Shown one piece after another: positions 26,601 through 38,093 of a DNA stretch of 64,000 nt. The DNA lies in the NCBI RefSeq assembly GCF_950295315.1, contig NC_080179.1, positions 75,903,836-75,967,835 of the forward strand. Reading direction: 5' to 3'. The notes under the pieces were generated by a model. The model was not told where the DNA came from. It saw only the letters and a program-made list of their open reading frames with translations, and searched no databases. Every line of letters starts with the position of its first letter. The stretch's first letter is position 1. This DNA is from Erinaceus europaeus. Its lineage: Eukaryota; Chordata; Mammalia; Eulipotyphla; Erinaceidae. The translations under genes were made by a program, and so were the position numbers.

Positions 26601-29600
26601 GAGCATAGAGGCAATTTGAATTAAAAGAGGAGAAAGTGGGTTGTCATCAATTCTTACATAAGATCGAGCAAGCCATGCAAGTAAGTTAACAGTATACACA
26701 CTGTCAGAAAAAAGGTTGAAGGATTCTGGTACAGCTTTTAATGCAAGGAAAACAGCATAAAGTTCTTTGTACTGAGGGGAATTATCAGGAAGTTCAGTAA
26801 AGAGAGGTTTGGGGTATTGCTGGTCTGGATAATATATAAGGGCAGCAGCTCCCTTTTTTCCACCATCAGTGAACACTGTAGGAGCAGAGGGGATGGGATC
26901 TCGAGAGAAAAGTTTAGGTACTAGTAGAGGCAACAGAGGTAAAGAAGCTATCAAATTATTAGAGGGAAAATGATTATCTAATTGTCCTGGAAAACCCATT
27001 AAACTTATGGCAAAACGAGAATGGTGGCGTATGAGCCATTCTGTATCAGTGAGAGAAAAGGGAAGAATGATTGAATCTGGTTCCCTTCCTAAGACCTGAA
27101 CCGATCTGTTTCTTCCTTGGCGAACCATAAATGCTAAGGCATCAATCTCGGTAAGGAGTCTTGGAGCTCCGCCTACTGGCGTATGAAGCCATTCGAGAAC
27201 GCCATGTTTCTGCCACAATGCCCCCACTACCGTGGGGGTGGAGTTAAAGATTAGAAGATTTACTGGAGAGGAGGGGGAGAATCGAACGAGGTGCATGTCC
27301 TGGAGAGCCTGGTTAACTTTTTCCAGAGCCAAGGATGCTTCGGGGGTTAACATACGCTTTGAGGAGGGCTGTTTGTTTCCTTTTAACAGATCGAACAGTG
27401 GTTGCAGGCAGCTCGTAGGCAGATAAAGATACTGCCTAAGCCAATTCAAATTTCCAAGAAAACTTTGTAAAGAAGCAAGAGTGAGATTAGAAGGAAAAGT
27501 AACACAAGGTTTTAAAGGACGAATCTGCGTTAGGGAAATCTCTGAGCCTAAGAAAGATATTGGAGGGATTAGCTGTATCTTCTCAGGAGCTACATTAAGT
27601 CCACTTCTCTTTAAGGCAGGGATTAGAAAATCACGTAGGGCGGAGAGATCTGTGTCTAATTCTCCCCATATTAACACGTCATCCATATAATGAAAAACCT
27701 TAAGGCCCTTATGAATATATGGGAAAAGGGCAGATTTAACAACCTCTTGACAAATAGTAGGACTATTAGCCATGCCCTGGGGCAGTACCACCCATTCAAA
27801 TCTATCGGCAGGGCTGGCATTATTAATAGAAGGAACAGAGAAAGCAAAACGTTTACAATCTTGTGGGTGTAAGGGAATAGAGAAAAAACAATCCTGTATA
27901 TCAATAGCTATGATTGGAATTCCTGTGGGAATTGCGGAAGCAAGAGGCAAACCCCTTTGGGGGGAGCCCCAAACCTGTATGGTTTTATTAACTGCACGAA
28001 GATCTTGGAGGAGGCGCCATTTTCCTGAGCGCTTTTTAGTTACAAAGACTGGAGTATTCCATGGGCTCCGAGAATGACGAATGTGTCCCAAAGATAACTG
28101 CTCTTGGACGAGTTTTTTTAAAATTTCTAGCTTCTCCCTAGGCAAAGGCCACTGTTCCACCCAGACAGGCTCATTAGAAAGCCAATCTAAGCGGGGAGTT
28201 CTGTTACGAACAGTGGCAGTTAGTATTGGGGGTGCTGGTTGGGTCTAGCAGTCTCACAGGAGTGAGTGTGGTGTCCTGCAGAGGTGTCTGAGGATATCAC
28301 TACATCTAAAGATTCCAGCAAGTCTCTTCCCAATAAATTGGTGCTTATATCAGCTGTTAAAGGCTGAAAGCATCCGGTAGTCCCTTCTGGATCTTCCCAC
28401 ACAAGGGAATCTCGTGTGCGGAATGCCTGAGTCAATCCTCCAACACCATGTAAGCGTGGTCCTGGGAGGAGTTCCCAACTCTGGGGAACCTCTGCTTGTC
28501 TTAATATTGTCTTATCTGCTCCCGTGTCAATCAAACATTTAAAAGGAATATTACCAATCTTTACTGTCATAGTTGGGTGACCCCTTTCTAAAACAGGGGT
28601 GGTCCATAAAATCTCAGGCTCTGAATTCGAGCTGTTCTCTTGCTCCAGCCGGTTATTTCTATGCTGGAAGTTCCCACATACCGCGGGTTCCTCCTTCTGC
28701 TCACCCTCTGTTATTGTTACTTGGCGTGGTGGGTGTAGCGATGGATTGGGTCCCAAGCTGGGCTTCTGTTTGTGGAAGAAGGGCACAGCACCAAGCGGAC
28801 GACCTGCTTCCTTCCCTCTTGGGGGCGGGGCTAAGGGAAGCCCCATACCTAGTTTAAATCCCTGTTTACATTTGGCAGAGGCGTGCCGTTCCTATGGAAC
28901 CTTGACCAACAATCTCTCCTCCAGTGAAATCCTTTCTGGCATCTGGGACAAGGCATTCGTGGTCTCTGATTCTCTGTCTGGAGGCGGGGTTGCCCTGATT
29001 GGAGGTGGGGTCGCCCTGACTGGAGGTGGGGTCGCCCTGACTGGAGGCGGGGTCGCGGTCTATTTTCTGGACATTGGTTACGCCAATGCCCTTGGCGACC
29101 GCACTGAAAGCAAGCTCCTTTTTGCTTATGTAAGGTAGCTGCATAGGCCTGTAACATAGGTCCTTGAAAAGAGCTTGATCTGAGATCCTGTGTAGCTAGA
29201 ATCCAAGTATCTGGGTGTTCGTTTTTAAGAGTGATACAGGCCTGTCGAAAATGCGGAAGCATTCCATCCCAGACTATGGATCGCAGAAGGAGAAAACGAG
29301 CGTCAGGATTATAAATCTTCCTTTCCAAACTCGACTGGACCCTGGCAATGAATTTAGCGAGGGAGTCATCAGGTTCTTGTTGCAGGGAGAGAATGGGGGC
29401 TGAGGCTGCTCCCATGGGTGGTGTTAATCGCTCCCATGCTTTTAATGCACACAGGCGTACTTGATCAAAATACCCCGCTGGAAACTTGGCTTCCGCCTGT
29501 TGAATCCCTGTTTCTAATTGGCCTGTTCCAAACAATGCATCAAAATTACCCTCTGGCTGATTTTGAATATTTTTCCACGATTGTTGTAAACATTCGTCGC

Positions 29601-32600
29601 GAAAGAATGCCTCCCATTGCAGGAAGAGGGGGCCTGGGAGCGTAGCACGAGTCACATCTCTCCAATCTTGAGGGGTATTAAGGTTCTGAAGCAGGCCTTG
29701 TAAAATGGACCTGGTCCATGGGGCATGAACACCGTCATCTTTGATAGCCTAGCGTAGTTCCTTCAGGTCTGTGGCGGAATATGGATACCAGGCCTGAGGT
29801 TTTTGTCTATTGGGGGCAACATTGACCGGAAATGTGTGGACTTGCTCTGATAAGTGTGTAGCGGTAGGAGGAGTCATCGAAGTGGAAGCTTCTGGACAAG
29901 TGGCCGAAGAAGTGGTTTTGGAGGCTATAGGAGAATTCGGACATGTGTCTATCCAAACAGGGGTGGGTGAAGAAGTAGCCGTGGAGGCAGCAGGAGGTTC
30001 CGGACACGTTTCTGCCAAAATGGGGGTGGCCGAAGAAGTGGCTGTGGAGTCCAAAGGAGAATTCGGACACATGTCTGCCAAAATAGGGGCCTCAGGGCAA
30101 GATGCCAAAATAGGGGCCTCAGGGCAAGATGCAGAGGAATTAGGGTGGGTCAAGATCACGACAGGCCTTTGCTTCTTCTTGTTTTTAAGGTGCTGGTTAA
30201 GTTCTATGATTACTTCCTTTATCTCTTTGACCTCAGCCTCTAGGTCCTTAAGCCTTTTGAGAGGTTGACCTATATATCCCTTAAAAGCTGCTATGATGAC
30301 CAACAGGATATAAGGTGAAGCCCTGAGAAAAATGTCCCAGATATATAAAAATTGTATACTGGAAAAAGAATGCAGGCTTTGGAAAAGATTTTCCATGGTG
30401 GAAAGATCTCCGGAAAACAATAAGAAAGAAAAAAAATCACAGTGCCTTAACACAATATTGCAGATACCCAAAAGGTGTGTACTTATCTAAGATGTCTTCT
30501 TGTAAATCTGCTGCTTACGGGTCCCTGTTCAGGCGCCAGATGCCGGGATAGCCTGAGGGTACTTCTTCCCGAGCTAGTGCTCTCTGGGTTGGAGAGAACT
30601 CAACGGGAGCTGATCTAGGCTGCTGTGTGGGAGAGGGATCAGGAACTCGTGCTGCACCAACTTCCGCAGGAGATACACTCTGGAACCCTCGGAGCCGGAA
30701 AGCAATTTCCAAGTGTCTTTAATCAGAAGAGCAGCTGTTTTTATACTCTCCAAGTAGGGTGGAAACAGGATGTGATATAGAGAGGGTGGAAAGAAAAGTG
30801 ACTGGTGAAAATCAGAGTGTGACAAAGAAGGGATCAGTGTGTGACAAGGAGGGGGTGGAGCAGGAGAGAATCCTATCATAGAACCACCAATGCCCTGGAG
30901 TGCTTTATGTAAAAGTGATTTATGTAAATAGACCAAAGCTTTGGATCAGTAAAATCCCTATATAGGCATATGGTTAAGCAGAAGCCAGGGGGAGATGGCA
31001 ACTACCCAACAATTGGTGAGGCTGCCTGCCCAGGGAGGTCAGGATGGAATGAGAGTGGCATCACCAACTTGGTGGTTGAAAGGCACTAAGACTGTAAAGC
31101 AGGACATACTGATTAATAAGCAGGAATCAAAATGTAGAAATAGAGCAGATGACAGTAGGGATCTTAGGGTGGAAACAAGTGAGGAGGTCTATTTTAAGTG
31201 TGTTCCTAGGGACCTATGACTGTTTGAGTTTTTGCTTGTGTTTGATAGCTAACATGGAGGTGGACTGAAAATACTGTCTGCAAAGATGGTGTCAGAGTTG
31301 AGAATAGGGCAAAAAAAATTAGATTAGGGCAGAGAGTAGCTCTCAGTATTGAAGAAAATCTCTGACCATAATTAACTGTTTACCCCATCAGCCTGACCCA
31401 GGGCCCACATAGCACAGGGGCCTGTGTGATCTTTGAGCCCGCTGGTCTGAGCTCACAGTTCACCATCACAGCTGGGAATATTGTATTTATTGAGTTATCT
31501 GTTTATTTTTGCAGGGATACAATTTTTTTATTAATGATCTAATATTGATATTTTAAATTATAAGATAACGGGCGTAATTCTGCACTGTTCCCACCAACAG
31601 AGTTCTGTCCCCCCCACCCCCCACTGGGAGCCATAGCAGTCCTCAGGTCGCAGATAGGACTTAACTATTATTTCTACAACCATCTATATTTGTCCGTATT
31701 TGACCATTTTTTTCCATGGTCCCATCTTCTCTTCCTTTCCAAGTCATACCTACACCTATTACCACGTCTGAATGTCTCTCTCTTTTTCCTCTTCTCTCTC
31801 TGGGTCTTAATGGGGTTGGAGTTCAGGGTCCTCTGGTCGTCTCCCCCCATATCATTTCTCGCCCACTAGAAGGATAGACTAATTTCTTCTTGGAGTGCAG
31901 AAGGTGGGAATTCTAGCTTCTGTAATTGCTTCTCCATTGAACATGGGTGTTGCCAGGTCAATCCATACCCCTAGCCTGTTCTATATTTCCTTAGTGGGGT
32001 AGAGCTCTGGAAAGGTGAGGTTCCAGGACACATTGGTAAGGCTGTCTGCCTAGATATAGAAAGTTAGATTAGGACAGAGAGTAGCTCCCAATATTGAAAA
32101 CAATCTATGAAGAAAATCAACTACTTACTCATCAGGCAGACCCAGGGCCCATATATATTCATATTTAGCACAGGAGCCTATGTAACCTCTGAGTCCCGGC
32201 CAGTCTGAGATCACAGTTCATGGTGACAGCAGGGAACAGTCTAGGCTGCATTTATTTCAGGACCACACTTCGAGTGGCAGAGCAGGATAGCCCAGCCGCT
32301 CTTTGGAGAGTGGGGCAGTCCCTACAATTGCCACTTTATAGGGCAGGCAAGTTCCCGGCGTGGCCCACAAGAGGCCTCATGATGATGACATTCCTTATGG
32401 AAGTGACCAAATGGTGGTGGAGAGAGGATTCTACTAGAGGTCTATGAAATGATAGGTGGTCTAGTAGTGACCAAAAAGGCCCTCTTCAAGCGAGCCAGTC
32501 TCTCGCCCTTACCTGGCTTTTGCAGTCCTTTCTTTACCTGACGAGCTTAGACTTGCTTCCAGTTGTCTAAGTGTTGAGTGTCATTCGTTGTATCCAAACC

Positions 32601-35600
32601 AGTATTAGGCTTTCTTTGGGCCTATTAGGTTGCCAGGCTCAGGAGGTTAAGTCATAACTGGTTAGAGAATTTCTGATGCCTTCTTTAGGCCCTTCTAGTA
32701 GGATCCCAGGCTTCTTAGGCCTAAGTCTAACCATGGAGGCCTAAGTCTAACCACTTTTGCTTTGAGGTAGATAATTGTTCCTTGCTTATGGACACATGCA
32801 CACCTGGACCCACTACTTTAGGCCCTGGCCTGTACCCAGTATCTATAACTTTGTTAGATAATGTGTCGCCTGAAATGGAATTAGGTAGTCCCATGTGTTA
32901 GAGAAGACCTAACCAGATTAGAGGGGTTGGCAGGTTGACACCTGAGGCTTGGTGTCTCTGGCAACAATCCGCAGTAACAAGTCAGTAGCAGCATTGGTAG
33001 TCTTAATTTAGCTGAAGTTGACAGAAGCAGTATGACAGTAAGGTGTCAGAAGGAACATCAAGAAATATGGGCGTAGTCCTAGGGGTCCAGGACTAGGAGG
33101 AATAAGGATCTTATTCCCAAATGGGAAGGGTTTCTTGTAGTCTTAGAAAGAGTTTAAAATAGCAGTAGTTAATTATTATGACCAAATGAGTTGGGGGTTT
33201 GTTTTTTCTATGAAAATCCAATGGTTAGGAACTGCTATAATATACTTGACCTCACTAGGCCTTGTGCCCTTCAGGGATATCTGCTAATCACTCTATCTTA
33301 AATACTGACAGGGACAAATGGTTTTGATCTATCTGGATTAAGGTTATGGACAACTTAGATATTTAAAAAACTATACATGCAAATATATTTTTAGAGCTCC
33401 TTTAACAATTGAAGCCCAGTGTCAGAATTTGATCATTTTACAAATCTGAAACATGAAATACTAAGGTAAGTAGACCCAGAGCTATGGTCTAGGCAGCTAG
33501 GGAACTTGAAGCATTAAATCTATATCCCCTGACATGATAAACTAATAGTGACCTATGAGACTGAAAATTAATAGGATTATAATAGCACCTTTCCCACCAC
33601 TAAGGTTAACCACTATCGTTTTCCAGTCTTGGATATAGGTTGACTTTTTTTGTTTGTTTTCAAGTTTAATTCTCTAAATTCCACAAGTACAGCCACCCTG
33701 GAGTTTATCTTCTTTGCTAAGTGTAATCTTCTCTAATTCCATCCATTGTATCCCAAAGGATACAATACTTTATATTGGTGAGTAGTACTCCATGGAATGA
33801 ATATACGTCCAGTAACTTTTTTATTCAGTCAACTGTTATGGGGCAGTCTGGTTGCTTTCATATTTTGGCTACTGTGAATAACGCAGCTATGCATGTGGGT
33901 ACATATATCCCTTTGAATCAGTGTCTTTTTATGATCTCTTTGGGATAAGTGCCTAGGAGTGGAATTGCTGGATCGTAAGGTATTTCCATCTGTATTTGAT
34001 TTAGGGTTCTCCACACTGTTCTCCTTGCGGTCCACCAGTTTGCATTCCCACCAGCATGTCAAAGAGTTCCTTTCTCTCCACATCCTTCCCAACACTTATC
34101 TTCTCCTGTTGTTAATGAAGACCATTCTAACTGGTGTGGGGTGGTTCACATTGGCTTAAATCCGCATTTCTCTGGTGATGAGTGAATTGGAACATTTCTT
34201 TATATCTGTGTGCTACTGGGTATCTCTTCTTTAAAGAACAGGCTACTCATATATTCTGCCCATTTTTTCCTTCTTGTTGAGATATATGAGTCCTTTATAG
34301 ATGTTTGATATCAGCTGCTTGTCTGAATATGGTGTGTAAATATGTTCTCTCAGTTGCTAGGTTTCCTGTCTATCCTTACGGAATTTTCTCTGGGTGTGTA
34401 GAAGCTTTTTAATTTGATACAGTCCAATCTTGCTTTTGTTTCCCTTGCCCCTGAGGTGGAGTCTCCAAATACAGCCTTAGTGTTCATGTCACAAAATGTT
34501 TTCCTGATGTATCTTATACTTTCAGGTCTAATGTCCAGATCATTAATTCATTTTGAGGTGACTTTGGCTTACGGTATTAACTGGTGTTCTGGTTTCATTT
34601 TTCTGCACGTAGCTGTCCAGTACTCCCAGTACCATTTGCTAGAGACCTTCTTCTCCATATTGGGCAGTTTGGGCCCCTTTGTTGTATATATGCCTCTATG
34701 TGTAGATCTGATTCTGGGCTCTCTTACTCCATTGGTCCATGTGTCCATTTTTGTTCCAGTGCCGCACTGTTTTAACTACTATTGCTTTGTCGTATAACCT
34801 GAAGTCAGGAACCATGAAGCCTCATTCTTTCTTTTTCCTCAGGAGAGCTTTTGCTATTTGTGGTTTTTTAAATAGTTCCACACGAATTTTTGAATAAGTT
34901 GTTGTGTTCTTAAAATGTCACTGGGATTTTAACATGGATTGCATTGAATCTATAGATTGCTTATGGGGAGGCCAGGTGGTGGTGTACTGGGCTAAGCACA
35001 CACACTACTTAAAGCAAAGACTCGACTTTGAGCCCCTGGCTGCAGGGGGAAAGCTGTGCATTTGGTGAAGTTCCAGATGTCTGTCTGTCTCTCTCTATCA
35101 CCCCCTTCCCTCTTGATTTCTGGCTGTCTCTATCCAATAAAGATGTTTTTTGTTGGTTTTTTTTTTTTTTTTGTGTGTGTGTGTGTGTTTTTTTTTTTTT
35201 GCCTCCAGGGTCATTGCTGGGCTCGGTGCCTACACTACGAATCCACTGCTCCTGGAGGCCATTTTTTTCCCTTTTGTTGCCCTTGTTGTGGTTATTATTT
35301 CTGTCATTGTTGTTGGACAGGACAGAGAGAAATGGAGAGGAGAGGGAGACAGTGAGGGGGAGAGAAAGACAGACACCTATGGGCCTGCTTGTGAAGTGAC
35401 CCCCCCACCCCCGCAGGTGGGGAGCTGGGGGCTCAAACCAGGATCCTTACGCTGGTTTAGTGTTGAGACCATAAAGACCACTAAGTGTATGCCATCAATG
35501 AGTTTATCTTAGTTAAGAAAAAAATATTTAAATGATTATAAAGATAAATCCAGTTCATTTGAGAATAGTTCTGTAAGCATGGATGTCTTGGTAGAGGAGA

Positions 35601-36052
35601 GGGATCGTGTATGCTGTACTGTAAGCTGTGCGTACCCAGTATATGTATACATTTAACCAATATTAGTTGAATCGGGGCTGGGTGGTAGCCGTCTTGGTTG
35701 ATTCACATAGTGTAGTATATAAGGACCCGGGTTCAAGCCCCTGATTCCTATATGTAGGCAAAAAGCTTTTCAAGTGGTGAAGTAGTGCTGCAGAATCTCT
35801 CCCTCTCTCTCTCCCTCTATTACTCCTCCCTACTGAGTTTCTTTCTGCCTCTACCCAATAAATAGTAAATAAAATATTTAAAAATATGGATGTACTCTTT
35901 AAAATTTCTGTTGAATTAAAACACTACTTTGGAAAATAACATTTTCTTAAACATTTTTTCCTTAGTAATGAAGATATTCTGAAAAACTTCCTAAAACTTC
36001 CAGCCCGTTAACTATTATCCTTTTAACTTTAAGGGACTGGTAACTGTAAAAC

Positions 36053-36084
<32 letters not shown>

Positions 36085-38060
36085 AGTAGTCTACAAAAAC
36101 ATCAACTATGAGCATCTTTTAAAAGTGTGAATAAATCGTTAAAACTTTTATTTAAAATTTAATTTCTGGCTGAGTTTACCACAGGAATCAACTTTGCTTG
36201 ACCACATTTTGAAACATAAGTGTATTTTGTGGCAACTAATTATACTTTTCTGTATTTCTAGCAACAAGAACTGGAAGAGTGGCAGGTGCAACAAAGGCAA
36301 CAAGGATGCATTAACGCGGTTATTGAGGAAGAGAGGCTGCGGCTTCTCAAGGAGCATGCCACACGCCTGCTAGGCTACCTACCCAAGGTAAGATGGTTCA
36401 CCTCTAGGTTAAGTGAGTGGTAGTGGGGAAGAAACACGTGTCAGGCTTTCAGAGGCCCCAGGTTTCACTCACTTCTTTTTTTTTCCACATTTTTTTTTAC
36501 TGTCGTAGTTACTATTATTGTTATTGATGCCGTCGTTGTTGGATAGGACAGAGAAATGGAGAGAGGAGGAGAAGACAGAGAGGGGGAGAGAAAGACAGAC
36601 ACCTGCAGACCTGCTTCACCACCTGTGAAGCGACTCCCCTGTAGGTGGGGAGCCGGGGGCTCGAACCGGGATCCTGACACAGGTCCTTGCTCTTTGTGCC
36701 ACATGTGCCTAACCCGCTGCGCTACCGCCCGACTCCCTTCACTCACTTATGTCAGGAAACAACAGTGAAATTTTTGTCCAGTTACTGGACACCCCTAAAA
36801 TGAAAGAACTGGTTGTGACACATTCTTAGAAGTATGAGATAGGTTTACAGAGTTCAGCTCTTAGATGTCATTTCCTCCCTTCTCTGAAGGAGATCTAGAT
36901 CTTAAGCTACCTACAGCCACTGTGGGGTCCTGCAGGCACAGCTCATGAGTCGTGAATCTTCTCACTGGGCACACCAGCAGCAGACGCGCACTTGAGTGGA
37001 AACAGGTCTGCTCTTCAACAGAGGGTTATAACTACATATTAAGTGATCTGAAGTTTTGAAAATACTTCTATAAAAAAATATATATATGGGTGTCGGGCTG
37101 TAGCACAGCGGGTTAAGCGCAGGTGGCACAAAGCAGAAGGACCAGCATAAGGATCCCGGTTCGAACCCAGCTCCCCACCTGCAGGGGAGTCGCTTCACAG
37201 GCGGTGAAGCAGGTCTGCAGGTGTCTGTCTTTCTCTCCCACTCTCTGTCTTCCCTCCTCTCTCCATTTCTCTCTGTCCTATCCAACAACGACTACAACAA
37301 TAAAACAACAAGGGCAACAAAAGGGAATAAATAAATAAAATAAATATTTAATATATATATATATATATATATGACTATATACTGGGACTATAGTCGTTCT
37401 TTTGATTCATAGTCTGAATAGTTCACTTAAACATCTAAATTCATGTAAATACAAATTTGCCATTCTTCCCCTATTAGAAATTTCAGTAATGGAGCAAGCG
37501 TGTGTGTGTGTGTATCCATGTTTTTAAAATATAGTGACTGGGGGGGCTGGGCAGTAGTGCACCAGGTTAAGCACACATCATGTAAAGCACAAGGACCGAT
37601 GCAAGGATCTCAGTTCGAGCCCCCGGCTCTCCACCTACAGAGGGGTCGCTTCACAGGTGGTGAAGCAGGTCTGCAGGTGTCTGTCTTCCTCTCCCCCTCT
37701 CTGTCTTCCCCTCCTCTCTCCATTTCTCTCGGTCCTATCCAACAATGACAACAATGGAGAAAAGATGGCCACCAGGAGCAGTGGACTCAACAGTGTAGGC
37801 ACTGAGCCCCAGTGATAACCCTGGAGAAGAAAAAATAAAAATATATATACATATATATAGTGACTTTTTAAATATATTAAATGGATTTTGGCCCCAATTA
37901 CAAGGAGGTAGATAGCAAATGGTTATGCAAAAAGACCCTCATGCCTGAGGCTCAGAAGTCCCACATTCAAACTCCCCCATCACCCCACCACCACCAGCAG
38001 CAGCAGCCGGAGCTGAGCAGTGCTTTATAAAAGCACACACACACACATTCCAGTAATGGA

Positions 38061-38093
<33 letters not shown>

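Larger units (their letters stand above)
28849..30396 (-). pseudogene. gag: proviral gag, one frame with a single amber codon
   Basis: The ATG at 30394-30396 has an ideal Kozak context (CCACCATGG); the same frame runs to TAG at 28849-28851, broken once by TAG at 29749-29751 (codon 216). N-terminal part: hydrophobic stretch about residues 15-42, a coiled-coil/basic segment about 46-78, then Pro/Thr/Ser-rich repeats built on CPEAP/CPNSP. After the amber comes capsid-like sequence with a major-homology-type motif ([10 protein letters not shown]). Two CCHC knuckles follow (CX2CX4HX4C), encoded near 29112-29071 and 28950-28909, separated by 21-bp tandem repeats (28976-29060). No N-terminal Met-Gly myristoylation signal. 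With the amber read as stop, only the membrane-linked N-terminal part (215 residues) is made. Confidence 0.88.
23230..31011 (-). mobile_element. env-less betaretrovirus-like (class II/ERVK-group) provirus
   Basis: 7782-bp provirus in reverse orientation: 5' LTR 30541-31011, primer site, gag, pro, pol, noncoding 3' segment, polypurine tract, 3' LTR 23230-23700. The LTRs are both 471 bp, begin TG and end CA, and differ at three sites (near 23296/30607, 23366/30677 and 23491/30802). The group assignment follows from the 6-bp target duplication, separate gag, pro and pol frames each one step apart, two CCHC knuckles, and pol sequence character. No env reading frame and no dUTPase domain were seen. 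It lies in MNS1 intron 8 opposite to the gene. No SINE has inserted into it, which agrees with its youth. It was present in the genome sequenced; whether it is fixed is unknown. Confidence 0.94.

Noticed and set aside
29810..30268. 152-codon + strand frame in the provirus
   Set aside because: Mirror of the repetitive gag N-terminal region on the opposite strand; no independent features.
30471..30471. Upstream start for proviral gag giving a 240-codon product
   Set aside because: The codon is TTG; the ATG at 30394-30396 in ideal Kozak context is the likely start.
33829..34797. Open frames of 60-127 codons on both strands
   Set aside because: They fall in an inactive antisense L1 fragment.
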